From contig NZ_PJRP01000002.1 in assembly GCF_002858765.1 (NCBI RefSeq), positions 418,598-482,597 on the forward strand: 64,000 bases of DNA. The letters are read 5' to 3'. The position numbers and the translations under genes are program-made. Every line of letters starts with the position of its first letter. Position 1 is the first letter of the stretch. This document shows, in pieces, positions 49,213-58,398 of the stretch. The DNA is from Cupriavidus pauculus (lineage in GTDB: Bacteria > Pseudomonadota > Gammaproteobacteria > Burkholderiales > Burkholderiaceae). A model generated the notes under the pieces. It saw nothing but the letters and a program-made list of their open reading frames with translations, was not told the origin of the DNA and searched no databases.

Positions 49213-50202
49213 CTAGCTAATTCGGTCGGTGGCGGAGGTGGCGAAGTCGCGCCGGTCGCCGGCCGGATTGGCGGCCTCCAGGCCGAAGAACGCACGGGCT
49301 TCCCGGGCATCCTTGGCGATGGCCTCGGTCAGCGCCTCGAGCGTGTGAAATCGCTCTTCGTCGCGCAGCTTCTTCATGAATTCCACGCGCACCAGCTTGC
49401 CGTAAAGGTTCGCGTTGAAATCGAACAGATGCACTTCCAGCAGCACGCGGCCGGCATCTTCCACGGTCGGGCGGACGCCGATGCTCGCCACGCCCGGCAG
49501 CGGGTGGTCGGCAATGCCATGCACCTGCACCACGAAGATGCCGTTCACGGCCGGGCGCTTGTGCGTGATCCGCAGGTTCAGGGTCGGAAAGCCCAGGTTG
49601 CGGCCCAGCTTGCGGCCGTGGATCACGTGGCCGCTGATGGCATAGCCATGGCCCAGCAGCCGGCGCGCATGTTCCAGGTCGCCATCGGCCAGCGCCTGGC
49701 GCACGGCCGAACTCGAAATGCGGATGCCGCCTTCGGAGACGGAACCCATCTGTTCCACATCGAAGCCAAACTGGCGGCCCGCTTGCTGCAGGTAGCCAAA
49801 ATCGCCGGCGCGCTTGGCGCCAAAGCGGAAATCGTCGCCCACCAGCACCCAGCGCGCGTGCAGGCCGTGCCAGAGCACGTTCTCGACGAACTGCTGCGGC
49901 GACTGGGCGGCAAAATGGGCGTTGAAGTGTTCCACCACCACGCGGTCCACGCCGTTGCGGCGCAGGGCATCAAGCTTGTCGCGCAGCAGGGCAATGCGGG
50001 TGGGGGCGTGCTCGGGCGCAAAGAACTCGCGCGGATGCGGCTCGAACGTCATGACGCACAGCGGCAGGCCGCGCGCGTCGGCGGCCGCACGGGCGCGCGC
50101 GAGCAGCGACTGGTGGCCGCGATGCACACCGTCGAAGTTGCCGATGGTGAGCGCGCAGGGCGCCCGGCTTTCGGCGTTGGGCAGGCCGCGGAAGACTTTC
50201 AC
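49213..50202 (-). CDS. ribF: Bifunctional riboflavin kinase/FMN adenylyltransferase RibF
   Basis: This 329-residue enzyme makes FMN and FAD from riboflavin. The N-terminal adenylyltransferase has the [10 protein letters not shown] nucleotide motif near residue 22 and SSSAVRQAL near 164; the C-terminal kinase domain has GFPTLNL and [10 protein letters not shown]. The start is GTG at 50202; this fits the MKVFRGLP start seen in relatives. TATAAT (minus 50243-50238) may be its -10. Confidence 0.96.
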   Translation of the reverse strand: MKVFRGLPNAESRAPCALTIGNFDGVHRGHQSLLARARAAADARGLPLCVMTFEPHPREFFAPEHAPTRIALLRDKLDALRRNGVDRVVVEHFNAHFAAQSPQQFVENVLWHGLHARWVLVGDDFRFGAKRAGDFGYLQQAGRQFGFDVEQMGSVSEGGIRISSSAVRQALADGDLEHARRLLGHGYAISGHVIHGRKLGRNLGFPTLNLRITHKRPAVNGIFVVQVHGIADHPLPGVASIGVRPTVEDAGRVLLEVHLFDFNANLYGKLVRVEFMKKLRDEERFHTLEALTEAIAKDAREARAFFGLEAANPAGDRRDFATSATDRIS

Positions 50203-50315
50203 GAGGACGGCGGACGAGCTTTTCAGGGAAAGCGAGCATTATAAGGCGAATGGCCCCGTGTGCCGGCGGATTGCCTGTTTTGGCGGCACCCGCCTTGTGC
50301 CGTTGTAGGCAAGCT

Positions 50316-50340
50316 GCCCACAAATGGCGAATTTGTGGGC
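50316..50340. promoter_or_regulatory. Perfect inverted repeat upstream of the hybrid kinase
   Basis: GCCCACAAAT and ATTTGTGGGC are perfect 10-bp arms around a GGCGA centre, in the 185-base divergent gap between ribF and the kinase gene, 47 bases from the kinase ATG. It could be an operator or form a hairpin in the kinase mRNA leader. Confidence 0.65.
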
Positions 50341-50387
50341 CTATCCGCCACTCCGCCATGGCGCAGCGCCGCAAAAGCCGGCATGAT

Positions 50388-52277
50388 ATGCCCAATTCAG
50401 AACAAGAACCGCGCGATTTCTGCAACAGTCGCCGCACGGCGGGTCTGTTGCAGCGGATTGTCGTCGCCTTACATGCCAGGCCACACTTGAACGCGCTGCT
50501 TAACAAGATATTGCCGCCTCCTGGGCCGCAACTGGATACCGAGACGCGGGCCAAGCTGCTGGCCACGGTCCATCGCGTCTCCCCCACGGCGATTGCCTCG
50601 TCCGTGCTCCTGCCGGCCCTGACCGCATGGGCGTTCTGGAATGAAGCCAGCCACGTTGCACTGCTGATCTGGTGCGCCATCATGCTGCTGCTGACGGCTG
50701 GCGGCAGCTGGTTCTACTTCGGATACCAGCGGGACAGCGGCAAGATGAGCCGCTCGGCTCACACGCGCAAGTGGTGGAACAACATGCGCGCGATTGCCTT
50801 CCTGACGGGGCTGACCTGGGGAAGCTCGGCGCTGCTGCACTTGTATACGGGCTCGGTGGTGTTCTCCAGCGTCCTGTACCTGCTGACGCTGGGGGTGCTG
50901 GCCGGCGGCGCCACGTCCCAGTCTCCGATTCCCTCGAACCTCGTATTTGCCGGCGTGCCGATCCTGGTGCCCAATATCCTGCTGGCCGAGATCGCCTTTC
51001 CGGCCCATGGTGGCTACGTGCAACTGCTGCTGGTGGTCTATGCGCTGATGCTGGCGCGCCATTCGCTGAACCTGCAGCACACGCTGGTGCGCGCCATCCA
51101 GCTCGAATCGGAAAGCCGCCGGCTGGCCAAGCAGTTCCAGGAGGAGAAGGAGCGGGCGCTGCATGCCAGCGAGGAAAAATCGCGCTTCCTGGCCGCCGCC
51201 AGCCATGACCTGCGCCAGCCCGTGCATGCGCTGGTGATGCTGGTCGAAGCCTTGCGCGCGCGCAACCAGTCCACCGCGCTGCATCCACTGGTGGAGCAGG
51301 TGGCGGCCGGCACCCAGACCATCGACCTGCTGTTCCGCTCGTTGCTGGACCTGTCCAAGCTTGAAGGACGCAAGGTGCTGCCGACGATGGAGCCCTGCGA
51401 GCTGCACTCGTTGATCAACGATGTCATGAGCCAGTTCGCGGCCGATGCGCGCGAAAGCGGTCTGACGCTGACGCCGCGCGTGCCCGACGAGCTTTACGCC
51501 ATGGCCGAACCGGTGCTGCTGCGGCGCGCGCTGTTCAACCTTGTGCAGAACGCGCTGCGCTACACCAAGCGCGGCGGCATCCTGGTCACCGCGCGCCAGC
51601 GCCGCAAGCATGTGCGCGTGGAAGTGTGGGACACCGGCGCGGGTATCACGCCCGAGCACCTGCCCGAGATCTTTTCGCCGTACTACCAGGTGCACAACCC
51701 CCAGCGCGATCCGTCGCAGGGGCTGGGGCTGGGGCTGGCCATCTTCAAGGAATGTGTGCGGCTGATGCGCGGCACCTATGGCGTGCGCTCGGTGCCGGGC
51801 AAAGGCTCGGTATTCTGGTTCGCACTGGCGCCGGTGCCGGCCGAGACCGTGGCCAGCGTCCGCGCGATGCGCGCCAATGCGCAGGCCGAGGAAGCGCGGC
51901 AGGATCGCCTGCGCGGCACGGTGCTGGTGGTGGACGACGACAGCCAGATCCGCAAGGCGTGGATCGCGCTGATGGAGGCGTGGGGCATCCGCGTGGCCTG
52001 CGCCGCGCACGGGCAGGAAGCCGACACCCTGTTTGCCAAGGGCCTGAAGCCGGACATCATCTTCTGCGACCTGCGCCTGCCGGGCAACGAGAACGGCCTG
52101 GACCTGCTGGAGCGCTGGCAGACCACACAGCCGCAGGCGCGCAGCGCCTTGCTGACCGGCGATCTGAAATCGGCGGCGCTGCTTGCTGCCGAGGATGCCG
52201 GCTATTTCGTGCTGCCCAAGCCGGTGGACCCCGCCAATCTGCGCATGCTGCTGCGCCGCTGGCTGCAGGCGGGCTGA
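50388..52277 (+). CDS. Membrane hybrid histidine kinase with receiver domain
   Basis: This 629-residue sensor has about six hydrophobic segments between residues 50 and 220, then a short coiled linker. The dimerisation/phosphoacceptor domain has FLAAASHDLRQP (His273), and a HATPase follows with NALRYTKRGGIL, DTGAGI and GLGLGLAIFK. A C-terminal receiver has phospho-Asp561 (IIFCDLRLPGNENGLD) and KPVD. I chose ATG 50388; an ATG at 50358 is possible, and neither has a good Shine-Dalgarno. It converges on the NarL-type regulator gene at 52416, its likely partner. The signal is unknown. Confidence 0.88.
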   Translation: MPNSEQEPRDFCNSRRTAGLLQRIVVALHARPHLNALLNKILPPPGPQLDTETRAKLLATVHRVSPTAIASSVLLPALTAWAFWNEASHVALLIWCAIMLLLTAGGSWFYFGYQRDSGKMSRSAHTRKWWNNMRAIAFLTGLTWGSSALLHLYTGSVVFSSVLYLLTLGVLAGGATSQSPIPSNLVFAGVPILVPNILLAEIAFPAHGGYVQLLLVVYALMLARHSLNLQHTLVRAIQLESESRRLAKQFQEEKERALHASEEKSRFLAAASHDLRQPVHALVMLVEALRARNQSTALHPLVEQVAAGTQTIDLLFRSLLDLSKLEGRKVLPTMEPCELHSLINDVMSQFAADARESGLTLTPRVPDELYAMAEPVLLRRALFNLVQNALRYTKRGGILVTARQRRKHVRVEVWDTGAGITPEHLPEIFSPYYQVHNPQRDPSQGLGLGLAIFKECVRLMRGTYGVRSVPGKGSVFWFALAPVPAETVASVRAMRANAQAEEARQDRLRGTVLVVDDDSQIRKAWIALMEAWGIRVACAAHGQEADTLFAKGLKPDIIFCDLRLPGNENGLDLLERWQTTQPQARSALLTGDLKSAALLAAEDAGYFVLPKPVDPANLRMLLRRWLQAG

Positions 52278-52349
52278 AGCTGCCGCGTCGCCGTTTGTCC
52301 AACGGCGCAGGGTTTCGGAAAGCCACGCCCCACGCCAATACGACGCCCA

Positions 52350-52393
52350 AACAAAAACGCCGCCCTGGTTACTGCAGAGGCGGCGTTTCTTTT
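52350..52393. terminator. Bidirectional terminator between kinase and response regulator
   Basis: AAACGCCGCC and GGCGGCGTTT form a long stem around about 17 bases, with A/T runs on both sides. It can stop both converging transcripts. Confidence 0.82.
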
Positions 52394-52415
52394 TGTGGCT
52401 GGCGGGGCAGCGGAC

Positions 52416-53075
52416 TTACTGGCGCAGGCGAAAGCGTTCCATGCGCGACATCACCTGCATGCGCGTGCGCACGCCCAAGCGCTGCAGGATTGCCGAGACG
52501 TGTTCCTTGACCGTGTTCTCGGTCAGCCCCAGCTTGCGCGCGATGACCTTGTTCGGCAGACCTTCCAGCACCAGTGCCAGCACCGAACCCTGGCGCGGCG
52601 TCAGGCCCAGTTCGGCCGGCGTGACCGGGATGCCATGCGCCGGACCAAACGACTGCGAACGACCGGACAACGCTTCGTCCGACGGAAAGCTCGTATCGCC
52701 GGCCAGCACCTTGCGCACGGCGGCCGTAAAGGCATTGGCATCGAGATGCTTGCCGACGAAGCCGCAAGCGGACAGTGCACGCGCACGGCCCACGATCTCT
52801 GGCGTGGCCTCGGCGGACATGAATATGAAGCGCGCGCCCGGAATTACGGTCTTGAACGCCTGCATGGCATCAAAGCCAGTGCCGTCATTCAGCCAGATAT
52901 CGAGCAGCACGATATCGGGACGAAGTCCCTGGTTCAGCGAGTGGAGAGCTTCCTTGGCGCTACCGGCAGCGTGGACAGCAACGTCGGGCATCACCTCCGC
53001 CAGGAAGGCGGTGGTGCCGGAAAGAGCCATAGGATGATCATCGACCACCAACAAAGTCGGTGCAGCGTTCGACAT
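52416..53075 (-). CDS. NarL/FixJ-type response regulator
   Basis: The 219-residue regulator has a receiver domain (1-120) with acidic pair D12/D13, phospho-acceptor D59 and conserved Lys near 109 (VGKHLD). A LuxR-type helix-turn-helix follows at about 155-215, with LTPRQGSVLALVLEGLPNKVIARKL split by the turn and ENTVKEHV. It converges on the hybrid kinase gene with a bidirectional terminator between. Two direct ATG-proximal repeats TTCCCGT (53081-53087, 53093-53099) lie upstream and may be an autoregulatory site. Confidence 0.93.
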   Translation of the reverse strand: MSNAAPTLLVVDDHPMALSGTTAFLAEVMPDVAVHAAGSAKEALHSLNQGLRPDIVLLDIWLNDGTGFDAMQAFKTVIPGARFIFMSAEATPEIVGRARALSACGFVGKHLDANAFTAAVRKVLAGDTSFPSDEALSGRSQSFGPAHGIPVTPAELGLTPRQGSVLALVLEGLPNKVIARKLGLTENTVKEHVSAILQRLGVRTRMQVMSRMERFRLRQ

Positions 53076-53312
53076 GCGTATTCCCGTCTAATTTCCCGTT
53101 TCGTCCTTGTTGTCACCATTTTCCGAGGAAGCGGCGCGTGGACGTAGGACCCACTCTAACAGAGCGGGGTGCGCGTCACAATCCGTGGCATTCGGGTATT
53201 TCTTCGTGCAGTCTGGCCCAAAAGCGTTGTGGGAGGCGCGTTTCGCGGTAATTAAGTACCTATTGAGCACGGATTGCAAGCCTTTGGACCACAGCTTGGT
53301 AGAATCGCGGCG

Positions 53313-53972
53313 ATGAAAAATATTGTCATATTGATTTCCGGGCGTGGCTCCAATATGGAAGCCATTGTCCGGGCCTGCGCAGCCGAGCGGTGGCCGGCGC
53401 GCGTGGCCGCAGTGCTGTCGAACCGGCCTGATGCCTCGGGCCTGCAGTTTGCCGCCGATCACGGTATCGCCACTGGCGTGGTGGACCACAAGCAGTTTCC
53501 CGATCGTTCCGGTTTCGATGCGGCGATGCGCGATGCCATCGACGCGTACCAACCCGATGTGGTTGTTCTGGCCGGCTTCATGCGCATCTTGACCGACGAC
53601 TTCGTCGAGCATTACGCGGGCCGGATGCTGAATATCCATCCGTCGCTGCTGCCGAGCTTTCCGGGCATGCACACGCACCGGCAAGCGCTGGATGCGGGCG
53701 TCAAGCTGCACGGTGCGACCGTGCATTTCGTCACGCCCGAGCTGGATCATGGCCCGATTGTGGTGCAGGCTGCGCTCGACGTTCTGCCTGGCGATACACC
53801 GGAATCGCTGGCCGATCGTTTGCTCGATAGCGAACATGTCATCTATCCACGCGCCGTGCGCTGGTTTGTCGAAGACCGCCTGCAAGTGCAGGACGGCGTA
53901 GTTCAAGTTCAACCGGCCGAACCCCAATGGTTCATGGCCATCTCGCCCGAAGCGGCAGGAAAACAGCCATGA
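53313..53972 (+). CDS. purN: Phosphoribosylglycinamide formyltransferase PurN
   Basis: This 219-residue enzyme uses 10-formyl-tetrahydrofolate to formylate GAR in purine synthesis. It opens MKNIVILISGRGSNMEAI; the catalytic segment is NIHPSLLPSFPGMHTHRQAL with the Asn and His residues, followed by GATVHFVTPELDHG (catalytic Asp). The ATG at 53313 is the family start. Its stop overlaps the next gene in ATGA. A TAGAAT (53300-53305) sits upstream, without a good -35. Confidence 0.97.
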   Translation: MKNIVILISGRGSNMEAIVRACAAERWPARVAAVLSNRPDASGLQFAADHGIATGVVDHKQFPDRSGFDAAMRDAIDAYQPDVVVLAGFMRILTDDFVEHYAGRMLNIHPSLLPSFPGMHTHRQALDAGVKLHGATVHFVTPELDHGPIVVQAALDVLPGDTPESLADRLLDSEHVIYPRAVRWFVEDRLQVQDGVVQVQPAEPQWFMAISPEAAGKQP

Positions 53973-55366
53973 GTCGGCAACAAGAAAACACCACCTCCCG
54001 CGACAACCGCCAGCGCCCGCGCGGCAGCAAGGGCAAGTCCAGCCCGATCCGCAAGGCACAAGGCGGCCAGGCCAATCAGGGCCCGCGCACGCCGGGCGGG
54101 CTGCAGGCGTTCCACCTGCAACATATCGATCGCCTGATCGGCAAGGTGCTGCTGTTCGCGCGTCCGGCGGATGCGGTGGTGAGCCACTACTTCCGTGAAA
54201 ATAGCAAACTTGGCCATCGTGACCGCGGAATCATCGCTGAAGCAGTTTTCGCAGTGTTGCGTCGACGCGTCGAATTTGGTCAGTTTGCCGAGAGCGGCAC
54301 CGGCGCGGCCTCGCGCCGCCTGGGCCTGCTGGGCCTGGCCGCGACGCTGGGCCGCGACACGCTGACCCCGTTCCTGTATCCGGACGAGGCCGAGTGGCTG
54401 GACCGCCTGACCACGATCGAACGATCGAGCCTGGCGCCGCGCGTGCGGGCCAATCTGCCCGAATGGCTGTACGACGATCTGGTTGCGCATCATGGCGAAG
54501 CGTTCACGGCCGCGATGGGCGATGCCTGGCTGCGTCCGGCGCCGCTGGACCTGCGCGTCAACACCGCCAAGCTGTCGCGCGAGGAAGCGCTGGCTGAATT
54601 GGAGGCCGCCGGCATTACCGCCGAACCGGCCCCGATGGCCCCGGCCGGCATTCGCCTGAAGGGCAAGCCCGCGCTGAATCAGCTGCCGCTGTTCATCAAC
54701 GGTGGCGTCGAAGTGCAGGATGAAGGTAGCCAGCTGCTGTGCCATCTGCTGGCACCGAAGCGCGGCGAAATGGTGGTCGACTTCTGTGCGGGCGCGGGCG
54801 GCAAGACGCTGGCGCTGGGCGTGGCCATGCGTTCGACGGGCCGTCTCTATGCCTTCGATGTGTCGGAAAAGCGCCTGGCCAACCTGAAGCCGCGCCTGGC
54901 ACGTAGCGGTTTGTCCAACGTTCATCCGGTGCTGATCGACTCGGAACGCGATACCAAGGTCAAGCGCCTGGCTGGCAAGATCGACCGCGTGCTGGTCGAC
55001 GCGCCGTGCAGCGGCCTGGGCACGCTGCGCCGCAACCCGGACCTGAAATGGCGCCAGACGCCGGAATCGGTACTGGAATTGACCGCCAAGCAATCGGCGA
55101 TTCTTGAAGCCGCCGCCAAGTTGGTGAAGGGTGGCGGACGCGTCGTGTACGCCACTTGCAGCGTGCTGGAGGCCGAAAACGAAGCGATCGTCCGTGATTT
55201 CCTGGCCAAGAACGAGAACTTCCGCCTGGTGCCGGCGGCCGAGGTATTCGCCGAGCAAAAGATCGCGGTGCCCGATTTGCCCGCAGAAGGCGGCATGTTG
55301 GCGCTGTATCCGCAAATCCACCAGACCGACGGCTTCTTCGCGGCCGTGCTGGAACGCACGCGTTAA
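53969..55366 (+). CDS. RsmB/NOP-family RNA (cytosine-5) methyltransferase
   Basis: At 465 residues this SAM-dependent m5C RNA methyltransferase has a basic N-terminal tail and NusB-like helical region. The catalytic domain has VVDFCAGAGGKTLALG near residue 275, DVSEKRL near 305 and the two catalytic cysteines in DAPCSGLGTLRR near 345 and YATCSVLEAENE near 398. It resembles RsmB, which makes m5C967 in 16S rRNA, but other members of the family cannot be excluded. It is coupled to purN by ATGA. Confidence 0.9.
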   Translation: MSRQQENTTSRDNRQRPRGSKGKSSPIRKAQGGQANQGPRTPGGLQAFHLQHIDRLIGKVLLFARPADAVVSHYFRENSKLGHRDRGIIAEAVFAVLRRRVEFGQFAESGTGAASRRLGLLGLAATLGRDTLTPFLYPDEAEWLDRLTTIERSSLAPRVRANLPEWLYDDLVAHHGEAFTAAMGDAWLRPAPLDLRVNTAKLSREEALAELEAAGITAEPAPMAPAGIRLKGKPALNQLPLFINGGVEVQDEGSQLLCHLLAPKRGEMVVDFCAGAGGKTLALGVAMRSTGRLYAFDVSEKRLANLKPRLARSGLSNVHPVLIDSERDTKVKRLAGKIDRVLVDAPCSGLGTLRRNPDLKWRQTPESVLELTAKQSAILEAAAKLVKGGGRVVYATCSVLEAENEAIVRDFLAKNENFRLVPAAEVFAEQKIAVPDLPAEGGMLALYPQIHQTDGFFAAVLERTR

Positions 55367-55402
55367 GTCGGAAATGCGCGGAACCATGCAGAAGGCAGCA
55401 CG

Positions 55403-56758
55403 ATGAGCCCCGATACGCTCGCGGCGTTGACCCGCTCGCACTCGGTCATGGGCAAGATGCTCGACGACCTGATCCACGATGCGGGCGGGCAGGGGTTCTT
55501 CTGGCAGATCGGCATTCTGGCTGCCTGTCTGCTGGTGGCGTGGCCGCTGGCGCGCAACGTGATCAAGCGGCTCGAAGCGCGGCACGAGACGTCGAGCTTC
55601 GCGCTGCGCCTGGCTGCGGTCAGCCTGGAGCGCGCGATGTTCCCGCTGTTCGCGTGGCTGCTGGTCCTAGTGGCCCGCTATGCGCTGGCGCCGTTCGCGT
55701 CGATCAGCGTGCTGCGGCTGGCGCTGGTGCCGCTGTTCGGCATCACGGCCCTGTATTTCGCCTTCTACATCCTGCGCCGGGTCATGTCGGCCAACGGTCA
55801 GCTCCACGGCATGCTGGTGCTGGTGGAAAAGGTGCTGACCACGCTGGTGTGGATCGGCATGGCGCTGTACGTGGTGGGCCTGCTGCCGGATGTGGTGAAG
55901 TGGATGGAGGCCGTGCGGTTCCCGGTGGGCGGCAAGCATCCGATCAGCATTGCCGACGCACTGCTGGGCGTGGTGTGGATCCTGCTGACAGTGCTGGTGG
56001 CGATGTGGTTCGGTTCCTGGCTCGAAGACCGCCTGATGCGCGCCCAGACGCTGGACGCCAATCTCAAGGTCGTGCTGACGCGCATCGCCAAGGCGTTGCT
56101 GCTGCTGGTGTCGCTGCTTGTGAGCCTGTCGCTGGTGGGCATCGACCTGACCGTGCTGTCCGTGTTTGGCGGCGCGCTGGGCGTGGGTCTGGGCCTGGGC
56201 CTGCAGAAGATCGCCAGCAACTACATCTCGGGCTTCATCATTTTGCTGGACCGCTCCATCGCGCTCGGTGACCAGATCACCGTGGACAAGTACACCGGGA
56301 TCGTTTCGCAGATCCGTACGCGTTACACGGTGCTGCGAAACGGCGACGGCGAAACGCTGCTGCCGAACGAGCAGCTGGTGGCCCAATCGGTGCAGAACCA
56401 TTCGTTCTCGGGCACCAATGTGCGCGTGGCGGTGCGGGTGCAGGCCGACTACAACTCCGACCCGGAAACGGTGATCGCGCTGCTGCAGGCCTGTGTGCGT
56501 GATATTCCACGTGTGCTGGCGGAACCGGCCCCTGCGGCCTTCCTGGTAGCGTTTGCCGACAGCGGCATCGAGTACGAAACGGCGGTCTACATCGCCGATC
56601 CGCAGAACGGCAAGCTCGGCGTGCAATCGGCGATGAACCGTGCTATCTGGCGAAGTTTCCAGCAACATGGCGTGTCGATTCCGTATCCGCAGCGCGAATT
56701 GCGGGTGCTGAATCCCTCTTCAGGTGCCTTGCCCGCCACTGCCGCCAACGCCGAGTGA
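55403..56758 (+). CDS. MscS-family mechanosensitive channel
   Basis: This 451-residue channel opens under osmotic down-shock. There are about five or six membrane segments, longer than E. coli MscS; the pore helix is the Gly/Ala-rich VFGGALGVGLGLGLQKI at about 255-270, followed by ASNYISGFIILLDRSIALGD, and the cytoplasmic vestibule has RTRYTVLRNGDGETLLPNEQL. It begins 36 bases after the RsmB-like gene and ends with an Ala-rich tail. It could be named a MscS-like channel rather than MscS proper. Confidence 0.92.
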   Translation: MSPDTLAALTRSHSVMGKMLDDLIHDAGGQGFFWQIGILAACLLVAWPLARNVIKRLEARHETSSFALRLAAVSLERAMFPLFAWLLVLVARYALAPFASISVLRLALVPLFGITALYFAFYILRRVMSANGQLHGMLVLVEKVLTTLVWIGMALYVVGLLPDVVKWMEAVRFPVGGKHPISIADALLGVVWILLTVLVAMWFGSWLEDRLMRAQTLDANLKVVLTRIAKALLLLVSLLVSLSLVGIDLTVLSVFGGALGVGLGLGLQKIASNYISGFIILLDRSIALGDQITVDKYTGIVSQIRTRYTVLRNGDGETLLPNEQLVAQSVQNHSFSGTNVRVAVRVQADYNSDPETVIALLQACVRDIPRVLAEPAPAAFLVAFADSGIEYETAVYIADPQNGKLGVQSAMNRAIWRSFQQHGVSIPYPQRELRVLNPSSGALPATAANAE

Positions 56759-57066
56759 GTTCTTTGCGGGTCACCTGCGGAACCAAGGCCGATAGGCGGT
56801 ATCAAAGTCGGGGAAAAAGCGGATGTCCCTCTCGCGCCGATCCGGTAGAATAACGGATTGTCGCGGGTATACTGACGACCCGCAGCCCCACACCAGACAA
56901 CCGCCAGATTGCAGCGGTTCGTGCCTCGGCCAGGCTCCCCTCAGGGATACAGCCCGCGCCAGAAAGCTATCGCAATCGATAAATTTGCAGTCTTTTTTCT
57001 GCGCGACAGGTGCGCCGCACGGTGGTGCCGCGCTGCAAACACTCGTTTTACGACGGAGAACATAGT
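56759..57066. other. mscS/desaturase intergenic region
   Basis: 308 bases without a credible gene. A TATACT (56868-56873) sits inside a small inverted repeat GCGGGT-N9-ACCCGC (56863-56883) and is the only promoter-like element; no -35 is convincing. Confidence 0.5.
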
Positions 57067-58257
57067 TTGTTCGACACAATTCTTGACTGGGCCGCCAACG
57101 GCCTCGCCAACTGGTCCTGGTGGGAGATCGTGATCTACACGCTCGTGGTGACGCACATCACGATCGCCGGCGTCACCATCTTCCTGCACCGCTGCATGGC
57201 GCACCGGTCGCTGGACCTGCATCCGATTGCCCAGCATTTCTTCCGCTTCTGGCTCTGGCTGACCACGGGCATGGTGACCAAGGAATGGACCGCCATCCAC
57301 CGCAAGCACCACGCCAAGTGCGAGACCGAGGACGATCCGCACAGCCCGCAGACCCGCGGCATCCGCAAGGTGCTGCTGGAAGGCGCCGAACTGTATCGCG
57401 CCGAGGCCAAGAACAAGGAAACCGTTGCCAAGTTCGGTCACGGCACGCCCGATGACTGGGTCGAGCGCAATGTGTATTCGCGCTTTGGCTGGCAAGGCGT
57501 GGGCCTGATGCTGATCATCAACCTGGCGCTGTTCGGCGTGGTTGGCATGAGCGTGTGGGCCGTGCAGATGCTGTGGATCCCGATCCATGCCGCCGGCATC
57601 ATCAATGGCCTGGGCCACTGGTGGGGCTATCGCAACTACGATTGCGAGGATGCATCGACCAACGTGTCGCCGTGGGGCTTCATCATCGGTGGCGAAGAGC
57701 TGCACAACAACCACCACACGTACCCGACGTCGGCCAAGTTCTCGATCAAGTGGTACGAGATCGACGTGGGCTGGTGGTACATCCGCGCGATGCAATCGGT
57801 GGGCCTGGCCAAGGTCAAGAAGACGCCGCCCAAGGCTCGCCTGGTGGAAGCGCGTCCGGTGGATCACAACACGCTGGAAGCGATCATCGCCAACCGCTAC
57901 GACGTGATGGCCCGCTACGCCAAGGAGTTGAAGAGCGCGTACAAGGCCGAACTGCGCAAGCACAAGGAAGGCAATTCGCCCGAGTACAAGAGCTACAAGC
58001 CGGCCCGCAAGTGGTTCCACCGCGAGGAAGTGAAGCTGGGGGCGCCGCAGCGCCAGCAACTGGCCAGCATCACCGAGCAGAACAAGATGCTGCACACCTA
58101 CGTGGAAATGCGTCGCGAACTGGCCGTGATCTGGGGCCGCTCGAATATGACGCGCGAGCAACTGCTGGCCCAGCTGCAGGCCTGGTGCCATCGCGCCGAA
58201 GCCAGCGGCATCCAGGCACTGCAGGAGTTTTCGCTGCGCCTGCGCCGGTACGCCTGA
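57067..58257 (+). CDS. Acyl-CoA desaturase (delta-9 type)
   Basis: This 396-residue membrane di-iron desaturase introduces double bonds into fatty acyl chains. Three histidine boxes are complete: HRCMAHR, HRKHH and GEELHNNHH, along with four hydrophobic segments. I chose the TTG at 57067 because GGAG (57055-57058) precedes it by 8 bases and this matches relatives beginning FDTILDW; a GTG 19 codons upstream lacks one. The C-terminal 120 residues are highly charged with repeated Lys. It has its own terminator. Confidence 0.92.
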   Translation: MFDTILDWAANGLANWSWWEIVIYTLVVTHITIAGVTIFLHRCMAHRSLDLHPIAQHFFRFWLWLTTGMVTKEWTAIHRKHHAKCETEDDPHSPQTRGIRKVLLEGAELYRAEAKNKETVAKFGHGTPDDWVERNVYSRFGWQGVGLMLIINLALFGVVGMSVWAVQMLWIPIHAAGIINGLGHWWGYRNYDCEDASTNVSPWGFIIGGEELHNNHHTYPTSAKFSIKWYEIDVGWWYIRAMQSVGLAKVKKTPPKARLVEARPVDHNTLEAIIANRYDVMARYAKELKSAYKAELRKHKEGNSPEYKSYKPARKWFHREEVKLGAPQRQQLASITEQNKMLHTYVEMRRELAVIWGRSNMTREQLLAQLQAWCHRAEASGIQALQEFSLRLRRYA

Positions 58258-58286
58258 TACAATCGCCGACGCGCCCGTCATGGCTA

Positions 58287-58316
58287 AAAGCCCCGCCCCA
58301 GGCGGGGCTTTTTCTT
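58287..58316 (+). terminator. Intrinsic terminator of the desaturase gene
   Basis: AAAGCCCCGCC and GGCGGGGCTTT form an 11-bp stem around CCA, followed by TTCTTTT. Confidence 0.93.
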
Positions 58317-58398
58317 TTGGCTACACTCCCCATGTTCGCGGCATAGATCGCGCGCTCAAGCGCGGCGGCCGACGGGTGCCCCGAGGAGTACTGCACAG

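Noticed and set aside
53274..53305. Sigma-70 promoter for purN from TTGCAA and TAGAAT
   Set aside because: The spacer is 20 bases, outside the usual range; only the -10-like element is credible.
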